Shown: piece after piece, positions 8,140 to 20,681 of the stretch | How the letters are laid out: every line of letters starts with the position of its first letter | Position numbering within the stretch: position 1 is the stretch's first letter | Assembly: GCA_963767645.1 (NCBI GenBank) | Contig: CAVYEW010000018.1 | Coordinates: 372,001 to 436,000, forward strand | Direction of reading: 5' to 3' | DNA: 64,000 nt | From: DATFDN01 sp963767645 | GTDB taxonomy: Bacteria > Pseudomonadota > Alphaproteobacteria > Acetobacterales > Acetobacteraceae | Notes under the pieces: generated by a model | Databases searched by the model: none | Told to the model about the DNA's origin: nothing | Seen by the model: only the letters and a program-made list of their open reading frames with translations | Translations under genes and position numbers: made by a program

Positions 8140-8421
8140 TCAGGGCTGGCGGACCAGGTCGCGGAACTCCGGATGACGCTCCACATACGCGGCGATGAAC
8201 TCGCAGGTCGGGACGACGCCGATGCCGCGCTGCCGCGCTTGCTGCAGCACGGCTTCGGCGAGCCGCGACCCGACGCCGCGGCCGGAGAGCGATTGCGGAA
8301 CCTCGGTATGGATCAGCTCGAGCGTGCCCCCGGCGCGGGGCGCGTACTCGACATAGGCGACCGCGCCCTCGACCGCCATCTCGAACCGGCGCCGGGCGGT
8401 ATTGTCCGTCAACTCGGGCAT
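8140..8421 (-). CDS. Small GNAT-fold N-acetyltransferase (COG2388-like)
   Basis: A 93-residue protein started at ATG 8421 (MPELTDNTARRRFEM), preceded by GGAAAAGAGACGTGCG; an in-frame ATG at 8442 would add seven residues. It has the short-form GNAT pattern: the strand GTLELIHTEVP, the acetyl-CoA pyrophosphate loop LSGRGVGSRL at about residues 48-58, and the typical end PTCEFIAAYVERHPEF. Proteins of this size form a minimal acetyltransferase whose substrate is usually unknown. It lies just upstream of the sigma54 operator but on its own; it is probably not part of that regulon. Confidence 0.85.
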   Translation of the reverse strand: MPELTDNTARRRFEMAVEGAVAYVEYAPRAGGTLELIHTEVPQSLSGRGVGSRLAEAVLQQARQRGIGVVPTCEFIAAYVERHPEFRDLVRQP

Positions 8422-8442
8422 CGCACGTCTCTTTTCCGTCAT

Positions 8443-9005
8443 TGAGCCAGGTAACGAGATGGTGGCGTGCCGGTTCGGTGTGGAGGCCGTTCGCGCAAAT
8501 CCGGCGCCCGCTTGCGCGATTTGTTCCGGAGCATCTCACTCAGCGTGAACGGCAAATCACTTGTGGCAAGTCTCAGTCACTTGAAACCCGAGTTTCCACG
8601 CAATGTGGAACCAGTTTTTACATGATGATTACCTGCGTGACGTCAGCGGATTACACACATCAATGAACATCAAGAGTGTCGGAGATCATCCCACAAGCGA
8701 TCGATACGTTACGGACCCCGCGCTCCACTTGCGGAGGGGCGGGGCCGAGAAGGAGACCAAAGTGAAAACCGTCGCAGCTACCGCCGCCTTGCTTGACGCG
8801 CACCCGAACTCGGACGATCGACGGCAACGTCGAATCGTCACGGAAGACCGTGCAAGCAATGGGAGGAGGTGCTGCGGGTGGCCCGGCCGGGCATGTTCGC
8901 CGATGTTGACTGTGGCCAGTGCCAGATGAGCCGAGGCCAAATTGCCCAAGTTCCCCAGGGTCGCGGAACGGATCTGCATAGTCGGCACAGCGAGAGGAGG
9001 CGACA
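8443..9005. other. Intergenic stretch without a convincing gene
   Basis: I find no reading frame that looks like a protein in this 563-base stretch. It is noticeably richer in A and T around 8590-8700 than its surroundings. It contains the inverted repeat TTCCAC-gcaat-GTGGAA at 8594-8610, which could be an operator. The last bases hold a strong Shine-Dalgarno (GAGAGGAGG) for the ATG at 9006. Confidence 0.4.
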
Positions 9006-10842
9006 ATGGCACGAACCCTCCAACATCTCGGCATAAAGAGGGTCGCGGATGGACCCTCACCGACCCCAAAGGCAATGCATGGAGTATCACGCAGAACGGC
9101 CAAGTCTCGGAAAACGGCCTTGCCGATCCGCATACATCTGGGGTCTTTCAGCTGTACGAGGATGCGAACGGCAACATCTATCAGATGAATGGTGACGACA
9201 ATTGGTGGGAGTGGACGCCCGGAAAGGGCTACTACGGATGGACGCAGACCGCGCAGCCATTCGCCGCGAATGCGTCTCCCGACGGTACTATCGTGCCTAA
9301 TACAAGCGAAGAGATACTGGATTCGCACGACAACTTCTGGTCGATTTCCAATGGCAAGGTCACGACAGACAGCTTTGTCGATACCACGACCGCCAACGTC
9401 GTGGCCTTGGCCTATGTCAATGGCGACATCTGGCAGGAAAACAACCAGGGGCTTTGGTGGGAGAAGGCAACTCCCGGGGGTACATGGACGCCCGGATCTG
9501 CCCCGGTGAGTGTCCAAGCCACGATGTCGAGTGCGGGCGCGTTCATCTTTCGCGGTAATGGGACGATCTCAGACGCCCAGGGCAACATATGGGCCATCAA
9601 TGCCAGTGGACAGGTCGAACTGAACGGGAAGGTGGACGCGAACACTCCGGCGCATCCAATGGCGTTCGATGGCAAGAATGTTTGGCAGGAGAATGACCAC
9701 GATCTGTGGTGGTCGTGGCAGCCGTCCGCACCCGGCAACTACGGCGGCTGGTATCCGTCTTCGGGCATTGCCACAGTGCCAGTGCCATTCAGCCCGACAC
9801 CGTCTGGCACGGAGAGTTCGATCATCCTCGTTGACAATAGTCACAATTTCTGGGAGATCGGAAACGGACAGATATCGGTCAATGGCGTGGTCGATAATAC
9901 CACTGCCAACGGGATCCAGGTCGCGATCGAGAACGGTCGGATCTATCAGGAGAACTACAACGGGCTCTGGTGGTCGAAAGCCACGCCTTCCGACACTTGG
10001 AGTCCCGGTCCTGGTTCGCCTACTGATCCGGTAACAGGCAAGACTACGTTTGGAACAATAGAGGCGTGGGTCGGCGGGCACAGCGATAACAGTGCGGCGG
10101 ACCCGGCGAACTGGTCCGCTGACATCGCGCCAAGCGCCGGCATGAGCTGAGATGCCGGACAGCGGCACCATGAACATGGAGGCGGCAATCTGCCGGCAAT
10201 ATGCTGCTGTTCAATCTGCCAGGCCAGGACGGTGGCTCTCCAACGGCCAACCTGAGCAACAATGCTACGCTGACCGCAGCAACATCAGCCGATGGCAGCG
10301 CAAGCCCTACGATCAATGTCTCCGGCTCGGACACGATGAACCTCGTCGGAACCTACCCGTCGGGCCTGACCGCGACCGTGAACTTGGGCGCAGTTTCGCA
10401 TCTCATCACCAGCGACAGCATGGTGTTCGGCGGCCTGACAGTGAACGGGTCGTCTGGGTCCGATCTCACCGTGACGGGGACCTCGACCTTTGCCGGATCT
10501 ACCGTGCTGCTGAACACGCCGCAGCTAGACGGAACCGGGGCGATCAACCTTTCATCGGCCCAGAGCGCACCGGGCCGCATGGAGATCACCGGCTCGGTCG
10601 GAGTGGCAACTCCTTTAGAGTCTCGGGCGATCCAAGTCGCGGCAACGCGGCGGGCCTGACGATCGATAAACAGGGCGACTTCCACGGATCGATGGATTTA
10701 GGCTGGAGCACGTTGATCTGAACGGGCAGACGGCCGACAGCTATGACATCAGAACGACCTGCTGAGACTGTTCAAGGATAGCACGCCGGTTGCATCGTTC
10801 AACGTGACGACCCAATCGGTATACAATGCGCCCACGAGTTAG
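9006..10842 (+). pseudogene. Frameshifted Trp-rich repeat surface protein
   Basis: A strong ribosome site precedes ATG 9006, but within about ten codons the coding frame moves to the one open until 10150. That part holds four tandem units of roughly 80-100 residues, each with a W-x-I-x-NG core, a VD/AD turn and a YQEN-x2-GLWW or related motif, for example IWQENNQGLWWEKATP and IYQENYNGLWWSKATP. After DPANWSADIAPSAG the frame changes near 10150-10200 to a Gly/Ser/Thr-rich beta-solenoid-like part (LTVNGSSGSDLTVTGTSTF). It changes again near 10610 and 10700-10760 and ends STPVASFNVTTQSVYN before the TAG at 10840. The style is that of a large extracellular adhesin or sugar-binding propeller. I know no named family. 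At least four frame changes mark it as broken. Confidence 0.65.
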
Positions 10843-10976
10843 TCTGGAACAGGGTAAGGGCGGTGTCATGCTGTCAGTTCATGGATCACCGGGCGGTTCC
10901 GATGTCTATCAGCCCGGTGGCGTTGGTACTGCCCTGGCGCTTCACGCATAACCGATGCTGCCACTCTTTTCGTCAT

Positions 10977-11069
10977 GGTCGCGCTTGGCGCGACCGTCCA
11001 CGACTTTGCCGCACGCGCGGAAGAAGTCGTGGATGCCCGGCCAGAGCCTGTCCCCGGACTTGATCCGGG
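10977..11069. repeat. Cluster of three adjacent palindromes
   Basis: GGTCGCGC-ttg-GCGCGACC lies at 10977-10995. TCCACGACTT at 10997-11006 pairs with AAGTCGTGGA at 11024-11033. CCCGGA-cttga-TCCGGG lies at 11053-11069. All three arms are perfect. Such composite palindromes are typical of dispersed intergenic repeats in alphaproteobacteria. The first could also act as a transcription stop. Confidence 0.55.
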
Positions 11070-11093
11070 GGCCGGGCATAACGGATAGCGAGA

Positions 11094-11229
11094 TCCCAGG
11101 TCGCGCAGTTCGTCGATAGCGTGCTGCCAGTTCAGCGCTTCGCCCACGCGCTCGCCGGCAGCCGACAGTTGCAGCAACCCTGATTGCCGCTCCGCCCAGA
11201 TCAGGATGTCGTGGTCGTATACCAGCCGG
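11094..11229 (-). pseudogene. Remnant of a DUF29 family gene
   Basis: Read on the minus strand, the stretch gives YDHDILIWAERQSGLLQ followed by a piece ending ALNWQHAIDELRDLG. This is the N-terminal helical pattern of DUF29 proteins (aromatic-acidic start, W-x5-LL, then a D/NW-x2-AI-EL segment). There is a stop just before it, no usable start codon, and the match ends as it runs into the palindrome cluster, so about a third of a normal DUF29 protein is left. DUF29 genes are short, often mobile and of unknown function. Assignment rests on pattern memory. Confidence 0.45.
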
Positions 11230-11252
11230 CCTGATTATTGACCTATCGCGCT

Positions 11253-11346
11253 GGCCCCCTCCCCCCGGCCCCCTCCCACAAGGGGAGGGGGAGAAGCGCG
11301 CTGCCGAAAGCCTCCCCCTTGCGGGACGAGGTGGGGGAGGGGTCGG
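11253..11346. repeat. Paired C/G-run intergenic repeat
   Basis: CCCTCCCACAAGGGGAGGGG near 11271-11290 and CCTCCCCCTTGCGGGACGAG near 11311-11330 are two related hairpin-forming units joined by about 20 bases. Purine-rich GGGGAGGG and pyrimidine-rich CCTCCCCC arms can pair within or between the units. It sits between the DUF29 remnant and the end of recG. It resembles the G-rich inverted repeat at 46,686-46,763 in base composition. Confidence 0.45.
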
Positions 11347-11404
11347 AGCGGGGTAGCGTAGGCGGGTTGGCCGTAGAGCCCGTCAGGCAAGTGGCACGTC
11401 GCGC

Positions 11405-13471
11405 TTACCCTGCCAGCAGCGTCCGCATCGCCTCGCGCTGCTCGAACACTCGCAGCAAGGTCCGCACCGCCTGGCCGCGCGGTCCCGACAGGGTAGGGTC
11501 CTTCTCCATCAGCAGCGCCGCGTCGCGGCTCGCCATGTGCAGCAGGCCCTCATGCGCGATCGGGTCGGCAAGGCGGAAGCCGGGCAGGCCGGCTTGGCGG
11601 GTGCCGAGCACGTCGCCGCCGCCGCGCAGGCGGAAATCGGCGTCGGCGATGACGAAACCATCCTCGGTGTCGCGCAGCATCAGCAGGCGGCGCTTCGCCA
11701 GCTCGTTCAGCCCGTCCTCGTGCAGCAGCAGGCAGAAGCTCGCCGTCTCGCCGCGCCCGACGCGGCCGCGCAGCTGATGCAGCTGCGCCAGGCCGAAGCG
11801 CTCGGCGTGCTCGACCACCATGATGCTCGCCGACGGCACATCGACGCCGACCTCGATCACCGTGGTCGCCACCAGCAGCCGGATGCGGCCGGCGGCGAAG
11901 TCGGCGAGCGCCGTGTCGCGGCGTTCGCCATCGAGCTGACCATGCGCGAGGCCGACGGCATCGCCGAAGCGTTCGCGCAGCAGCGCGAAACGGGCCTCGG
12001 CGGCGGCGAGGTCGGAAAGCTCGCTCTCCGCCACTAGCGGGCAGACCCAATAGATCTGCGCGCCCTCAGCGAGCTTGCGCGCGAGCGCCTCCAGCACGTC
12101 GGGCAGCGTGGCGAGGGAATGCAGCGTGGTGCGGATCGGCTGCCGTCCGGCGGGCTTGCCCGTCAGCCGGCTCACATCCATCTCGCCCCATTGGGTCAGC
12201 AGCAAAGTGCGGGGGATCGGCGTCGCGGTCATCACCAGCAGGTCGGTTTGCGCGCCCTTCTCCCCCAGCATCAGCCGCTGGGTGACGCCGAACCGGTGCT
12301 GCTCGTCGATCACTGCGAGCGCGAGATCGCGATAGGCGACCTGCTCCTGGAACAGCGCGTGCGTGCCAACGACCAGCTTCAGGTCGCCGTCCGCCAGGCC
12401 GCGCAGGATACGCGCCCGCTCGGCGCCCTTCACCGAGCCGGTGAGCAACGCCACGGGGAGCGGGCACAGCCGCGAAAGGGTGCGGTGGTGCTGGCGGGCG
12501 AGCACTTCGGTGGGCGCCATCAGCGCCCCCTGAGCGCCCGCCTCCACCGCGCGCAGCATGGCGAGCAAGGCAACCAGCGTCTTGCCCGATCCGACATCGC
12601 CTTGCAGCAGTCGCAGCATCCGCCTCGGCGCGGCCAGATCGGCGTCGATCTCGGCCAGGGCCGTCGTCTGCGCCAGGGTGGGCGGATGGCCGAAGCGGTC
12701 GAGGGCGCGGGCACGCAGGCTGCCGTCGCCTCCGAGAGCGCGGCCGGGGCGGGCGCGCACCCGGCCGCGCACCAAATGGAGCGCGACCTGGCCGGCAAGC
12801 AACTCGTCATAGGCGAGCCGCGTGCGCGCGCCCGGCCCGGGCGGCACCTGGGGCGCCTGCACGTCGTGCAGCGCGGCGGCGAAGCCCGGCCAACCCTCGC
12901 GACGCATCAGCGCCGGATCGTGCCATTCCGGCAGCTCGGTGAGCCGCGACAGCGCCTGGGCCATGGCCGCGGCCACTTGGCGCGGCCATAGCCCGGCGGT
13001 GAGCGGCCACACCGGCTCGATCGGCGGCAGCCGCTCCGCCTGCTCGGCCGGCACGACATGCTCGGGATGCGGCATGGTCAGGCGGTCGCCGAAGCGGTCG
13101 AGCTTGCCGGAGACCAGCAGCCTCGTGCCGCCCGGCATCTGCGCCACCCGGCTAGGGCTGAAGAACACCAGCTCGGCGAAGCCGGTCGCGTCGCGCACGA
13201 TCACCCGCCAGGGCTGGCGGGCGCGCACCGGGCGCTCGTGGCGGACCACCTCCACCTCCAGGGTGACGGTCTGGCCGGGGCGGGCGGCGGCGATCGTCGG
13301 GCGCACGCGGCGGTCGATGTAGGAATCCGGCAGATGGAACAGCAGGTCGATCACCCGCGCCTCGCCATTGGCACCGCCGATCGCCTTCGCGAACAGACCC
13401 GCCAGTGCGGGGCCTATGCCGCGCAGCGAGGTCAGGGGCGCGAAAAGCGGGGACAGGGTTTCGTCGGGCAC
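11405..13471 (-). CDS. recG: ATP-dependent DNA helicase RecG
   Basis: A 688-residue protein of normal RecG length. It has the N-terminal wedge/OB domain (residues about 60-150, SYIDRRVRPTIAAARPGQTV), then a superfamily 2 helicase core with Walker A LLQGDVGSGKTLV at about 290, the DEQH box VIDEQHRFG, motif III TATPIPRT and the late motifs TTVIEVGVDVP and QLRGRVGRG. RecG remodels stalled replication forks and branches Holliday junctions in the cytoplasm. It is transcribed away from sdhE-mfd, with only 42 bases between the two starts, so the promoters overlap. Nothing in the protein looks altered. Confidence 0.97.
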   Translation of the reverse strand: MPDETLSPLFAPLTSLRGIGPALAGLFAKAIGGANGEARVIDLLFHLPDSYIDRRVRPTIAAARPGQTVTLEVEVVRHERPVRARQPWRVIVRDATGFAELVFFSPSRVAQMPGGTRLLVSGKLDRFGDRLTMPHPEHVVPAEQAERLPPIEPVWPLTAGLWPRQVAAAMAQALSRLTELPEWHDPALMRREGWPGFAAALHDVQAPQVPPGPGARTRLAYDELLAGQVALHLVRGRVRARPGRALGGDGSLRARALDRFGHPPTLAQTTALAEIDADLAAPRRMLRLLQGDVGSGKTLVALLAMLRAVEAGAQGALMAPTEVLARQHHRTLSRLCPLPVALLTGSVKGAERARILRGLADGDLKLVVGTHALFQEQVAYRDLALAVIDEQHRFGVTQRLMLGEKGAQTDLLVMTATPIPRTLLLTQWGEMDVSRLTGKPAGRQPIRTTLHSLATLPDVLEALARKLAEGAQIYWVCPLVAESELSDLAAAEARFALLRERFGDAVGLAHGQLDGERRDTALADFAAGRIRLLVATTVIEVGVDVPSASIMVVEHAERFGLAQLHQLRGRVGRGETASFCLLLHEDGLNELAKRRLLMLRDTEDGFVIADADFRLRGGGDVLGTRQAGLPGFRLADPIAHEGLLHMASRDAALLMEKDPTLSGPRGQAVRTLLRVFEQREAMRTLLAG

Positions 13472-13513
13472 GGCTGACAGCAGGTGAGGGCAGGGCTATA
13501 TCGCAGCGTGTCG

Positions 13514-13787
13514 ATGAATGGACCAGATACAAGCGCGCTGGACGTCCGGCGCCGCCGGCTGCTGTACCGGGCCACGCACCGGGGCACGCAGGAGACCGAT
13601 CTGCTGGTAGGCGGTTTCGTCGAGTCGCGTATCGCCGTCTTGAGCGATGCCGAGCTGGACGCGCTGGAGGCGATCATGGAGCTGCCGGACGTCGATCTCG
13701 CGGACTGGCTGTCCGGCCGGCGGGCGATTCCGCCGAGTCCGACAGCCCCATGCTGCGGCGCATGCGCGCGGCTGTGGAAGGCAAAGC

Positions 13788-13791
<4 letters not shown>
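13514..13791 (+). CDS. sdhE: SdhE-type succinate dehydrogenase assembly factor, one-base frameshift
   Basis: Started at ATG 13514 (MNGPDTSALDVRRRRLLYRATHRG). The protein shows the SdhE signature RGTQETDLLVGGFVE, where RG-x-E-x-D is the flavinylation motif, and ELDALEAIMELPDVDLADWL. SdhE binds the flavoprotein SdhA and promotes covalent FAD attachment. After GRRAIPP the frame is lost. One base earlier or later, the expected ending ESDSPMLRRMRAAVEGKA reads straight to a TGA at 13789-13791, which overlaps the mfd ATG (ATGA). The length, 278 bases, is one short of a multiple of three. A single missing C or G near 13728 explains this. As read, the frame runs on past 14500. Confidence 0.85.
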
Positions 13792-17252
<3,461 letters not shown>

Positions 17253-17382
17253 GCCCTATCAGAGTGGTCGTACCCGAGTAGGCCAGTTGCATTGGACTCC
17301 ATTTGAGGCAATCCTGTTCGTAACGGATCGGACAAGCGGGCCGCCAGCTAGTCCGGGCAACTCCGGCAGCGGGAGAGGGAGG

Positions 17383-19210
17383 ATGCGGCCTATTGTCGGT
17401 CTGACTGTTGTGAGCGCGCTTCTGGCGTCAGGCTCCGCCTCGGCACAGCCGGCGCAGCCATCACAGAGTGCGCAGGAAACGCTGTTCCAGCAGAACTGCG
17501 TGGTCTGTCACGGCAATCCGGCGACCCGCGCGCCGACCCGCGCCTCGCTTCGCGCGATGTCGCCCGATTTCATCGTCGAGGCGGTGACGGACGGGATCAT
17601 GAAAGATCCTGGCTCGGCGCTCACGCCCGGGCAGCGTGTATCACTCGCGGAATACCTGACGGGCCGTAAGGTCGGCGCTCAGGCACCGATGGCAGGGCGC
17701 TGCACCGGCACGCCCCCTCCGATGTCGCTTGAGGGCCCGTTGTTCAATGGCTGGGGCGCGAATCTTCAGAACTGGCGCTATCAGCCCGAGCCCGGCATCA
17801 GCGCGGCGCAACTGGAGCGGCTCGATCTGAAATGGGCCTTCGGCTTCCCAGGCGTGGTGGCGGTGTTTGGGCAACCGACGCTCGTCGGTGGCCGCGTGTT
17901 CGTCGGGACCCAGAGCGGGCACGTCTACTCTCTCGACGCCAAGTCCGGCTGCTATTATTGGGATTATGCGGCGAGCACCGGTGTGCGCACCGCGATCACC
18001 ATCGCGCGCATCGGTGATCGGGATGTCGCGCTCTTCGGCGATCGCCGCGGGCACGTCTATGCGGTCGATGCGATGACCGGCAAGACCATCTGGAAGGTTG
18101 CGCCCAACAGCGATTCGGCGGTCGGGGTCACTGGCTCGCCGGTCCTGTTTGAGGGACGGCTCTACGTTCCCTACTCGGGCGGCGACGACAGCGCGGCAAT
18201 CAATCCGGCATACGAATGCTGCAAGGGCCGAGGCGCCGTCGTGGCGCTCGATGCGGCGACCGGCGCGACGATCTGGATTGCGAACACGATCTCGGAGGCA
18301 ACTCCGCAAGCAAAGAACAGCATCGGCACGCAGCTCTGGGGACCATCGGGCGTGTCGGTGTGGGCAGCGCCGACGATCGATGAGCAGCGCAGGGTCCTGT
18401 ACGTCGGGACCGGCGACAATCATTCCGCCCCGGCCACCGACACGAGTGACGCGGTCCTTGCGCTGTCGCTCGATACCGGAAAACTCGTGTGGTCCCGTCA
18501 GTTGCTGGCCGGCGACATGGGGAATCTGTCGTGCTTCACTGCGGCCAAGACGAATTGCCCGGAGCCGCACGGCCCCGATTACGACCTCGGCGGATCGGCC
18601 AACCTCATCGCGTTGGGAAACGGCAAGCGGCTCCTGGTGATCGGCCAGAAGTCAGGCATGGTCTGGGCGCTCGATCCGGACGATCAGGGCCGGATCGTGT
18701 GGCGGACACGTGTCGGCCATGGCGGTCCCTTGGGCGGCGTGCAGTGGGGCACCGCCACTGATGGAAAGCGCGTCTATGCAGCGGTGTCCGATCTCGCGCT
18801 TCTCGGTTTCAACCCGATCACGCTTGATCCCAGCAAAGGCGGCGGATTGCACGCGCTTGCGGCGGATACGGGCGCCGTTCTGTGGACCGCGCCGGCCCCG
18901 ACAGCCTGCGCGGGTCGGACCAGTTGCAGCCCGGCGCAATCGGCCGCGGTCACGGCAACGCCGGACTATGTTCTCTCCGGCGCCGTCGATGGTCACATTC
19001 GGGCCTACGCGACTGCGGATGGCAGCGTGTTGTGGGATTACGACATGGCCAAGCCGTTCACCACCGTGAACGGCGTGAAGGCGAATGGTGGCTCGCTCGA
19101 ACTCGGCGGGACCGACCATTGCGGGCGGGATGATCTTCGTGAACTCCGGATACGGGTTGTACGGCGGACAAGCGGGCAACGTCCTGGCCGCCTTCGCTCC
19201 ACGCCCCTGA
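17383..19210 (+). CDS. Cytochrome c/PQQ-propeller dehydrogenase, polyvinyl-alcohol dehydrogenase type, frameshifted near the end
   Basis: Started at ATG 17383 just after GGGAGAGGGAGG. Residues 1-21 are a signal peptide (VSALLASGSASAQ). A c-type heme site CVVCH lies at residues 39-43. From about residue 110 a PQQ-type beta-propeller follows, with repeated units ending in GxVYSLDAKSG, GHVYAVDAMTGKTIWK and VVALDAATGATIW. An N-terminal cytochrome followed by a propeller is the layout of polyvinyl-alcohol dehydrogenase (cytochrome). Near 19,112, in a GGCGGG run, the frame changes. With one G fewer the protein continues GPTIAGGMIFVNSGYG and ends AAFAPRP at TGA 19,208. As written, the frame runs on into lpxA to 19,383. 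It is periplasmic; the real substrate is unknown. Confidence 0.8.
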
Positions 19211-19229
19211 CAAGGGCGCAGCGGAGCCC

Positions 19230-20075
19230 TCATCCCGCCGCAGTGCTGCGGATCAACCCCCGATGGCTCGGCGCCTCGATGAACGCGATCAGCTCGGCCA
19301 CCAGCGGCTCCTTGCCGTGCAGCGCGCGCGCCTCTTCCAGTCGCTGCGCGAATACGCCGCCCGAGGCGAACAGCAGCCGGTAGGCGGCGCGAAGCTCCTG
19401 GAGCTGCGCCTTGCTGACCCCGCGGCGCCTCAGGCCGACAACGTTCAGCCCAGCGAGGCGCGCGCGGTTGCCGATGACGCTGGCAAAGGGAGGGACGTCC
19501 GCCTCCACCCCAGAGACCCCGCCAACGATCGCGGCGCGGCCGATCCGCACGTATTGGTGCAGCGCGGCAGCGCCACCGATGTACGCATACTCGGCGATGC
19601 TGACATGGCCGCCCATGACGACGTTGTTGACGATGAGAACATGGTCGCCGATGGCGCAGTCATGCGCAACGTGCGCGGCCACCAGCACCATACAGTCGGC
19701 GCCGATGGTGGTGACGCCGCGCCCGTTGGGGGTGCCACGGTGGATGGTGCAATGCTCGCGAACCTGCGTGCGGGCGCCGATCTCGCATCGCGTCGCCTCG
19801 CCGCGATACTTCGTGTCCTGGGGCTCCAGCCCGACCGTGCAGAACGGGTAAAGGATCGCGTCGCGGCCGATATAGGTGTGACCGTCCACCACGACATGGG
19901 ATACGAGTCGCGCCCCATCCTCGATCACCGCATGAGGCCCGACCGTGCAGAACGGCCCGATTTGCACGCCGAGCCCGAGTTCGGCGCCGTGCGCCACGAT
20001 CGCCGTCGGATGAATCTCGCTGCGCATTGAGCGGGGCTCGATTGAAGCGGCCAGGGCGTCCATGGATGAACTCAC
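19230..20075 (-). CDS. lpxA: UDP-N-acetylglucosamine acyltransferase LpxA
   Basis: A left-handed parallel beta-helix acyltransferase of up to 281 residues. Hexapeptide repeats start at IHPTAIVAHGAELG, and the catalytic His lies in HVAHDCAIGDHV. The C-terminal helical part (GVSKAQLQELRAAYRLLF) is typical. LpxA transfers a 3-hydroxyacyl chain from acyl carrier protein to UDP-GlcNAc, the first step of lipid A synthesis. GTG 20075, ATG 20063 and ATG 20027 are possible starts; the last would give 265 residues, closest to the family. It follows fabZ after more than 115 bases, a wider gap than the rest of this operon, so it may have an extra promoter. It ends 19 bases from the dehydrogenase gene. 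Confidence 0.96.
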   Translation of the reverse strand: MSSSMDALAASIEPRSMRSEIHPTAIVAHGAELGLGVQIGPFCTVGPHAVIEDGARLVSHVVVDGHTYIGRDAILYPFCTVGLEPQDTKYRGEATRCEIGARTQVREHCTIHRGTPNGRGVTTIGADCMVLVAAHVAHDCAIGDHVLIVNNVVMGGHVSIAEYAYIGGAAALHQYVRIGRAAIVGGVSGVEADVPPFASVIGNRARLAGLNVVGLRRRGVSKAQLQELRAAYRLLFASGGVFAQRLEEARALHGKEPLVAELIAFIEAPSHRGLIRSTAAG

Positions 20076-20190
20076 TCAGCGACTCTGCTGATGCTAGGCG
20101 CGCGGAGATGATGCGAAAACTCAATCATTGTTGCCGTGTGTTACGCGGATCGGCTTGTAACGGACTGTATCGCTTCGATTCAGGGGCGTC

Positions 20191-20679
20191 TCAGCCCTGG
20201 CCGTCCATGATCATCGCGGCATAGGTCGCCTCGGCCACCTCGGCATCCTGCACGCGCGCCACGGCGCGGAATTTCCAGACATCGCCGCGATTGCGCAGTT
20301 TCCTGACCTCAATTCGCAACTGGTCGCCCGGCACGACGGGCCGGCGGAATTTCGCGCCCGCGATCGACATGAAATAGACCACCCTGCCGGCGGCTCGGGC
20401 CCCCAGCGTCTCCACGACCAGCACTGCGGCGGTCTGCGCCATGCTCTCGATGATGAGCACGCCGGGCATCACCGGGTGCCTGGGGAAATGGCCCTGGAAG
20501 AAGGGCTCGTTGACCGATACGTTCTTGATGCCGATCGCGGATTGGTCAGGCACGACATCGACCACCCGATCGATCATCAGGAACGGATAGCGGTGCGGGA
20601 TCGCCTGCATGATCCGCGCGACGTCGGCCACGGCGAGCGTGCGTGTCCCCTGGGTCTGTTCCGTCGCGGTCGCGTCCAT
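20191..20679 (-). CDS. fabZ: 3-hydroxyacyl-[acyl-carrier-protein] dehydratase FabZ
   Basis: A 162-residue hot-dog-fold dehydratase. The catalytic His is in GHFPRHPVMPG and the catalytic Glu follows in VLIIESMAQ. The start HRYPFLMIDRV after a short leader and the end ATYAAMIMDG are typical. FabZ removes water from 3-hydroxyacyl-ACP in fatty acid elongation and competes with LpxA and LpxD for the same substrate, which is why the genes are usually linked. It begins two bases after lpxD, so the two are translationally coupled. Confidence 0.96.
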   Translation of the reverse strand: MDATATEQTQGTRTLAVADVARIMQAIPHRYPFLMIDRVVDVVPDQSAIGIKNVSVNEPFFQGHFPRHPVMPGVLIIESMAQTAAVLVVETLGARAAGRVVYFMSIAGAKFRRPVVPGDQLRIEVRKLRNRGDVWKFRAVARVQDAEVAEATYAAMIMDGQG

Positions 20680-20681
20680 TG

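Noticed and set aside
8660..9517. 285-codon minus-strand frame
   Set aside because: It lies over the Trp-rich repeat gene, whose plus-strand repeats are real; this frame shows none.
11385..11410. TGGCACG near 11395 as a third sigma54 promoter
   Set aside because: GC is not ten bases after GG, so the -24/-12 spacing fails.
17253..17382. Possible tRNA between mfd and the dehydrogenase
   Set aside because: A GTTCG stretch is present, but no acceptor stem or cloverleaf can be formed.
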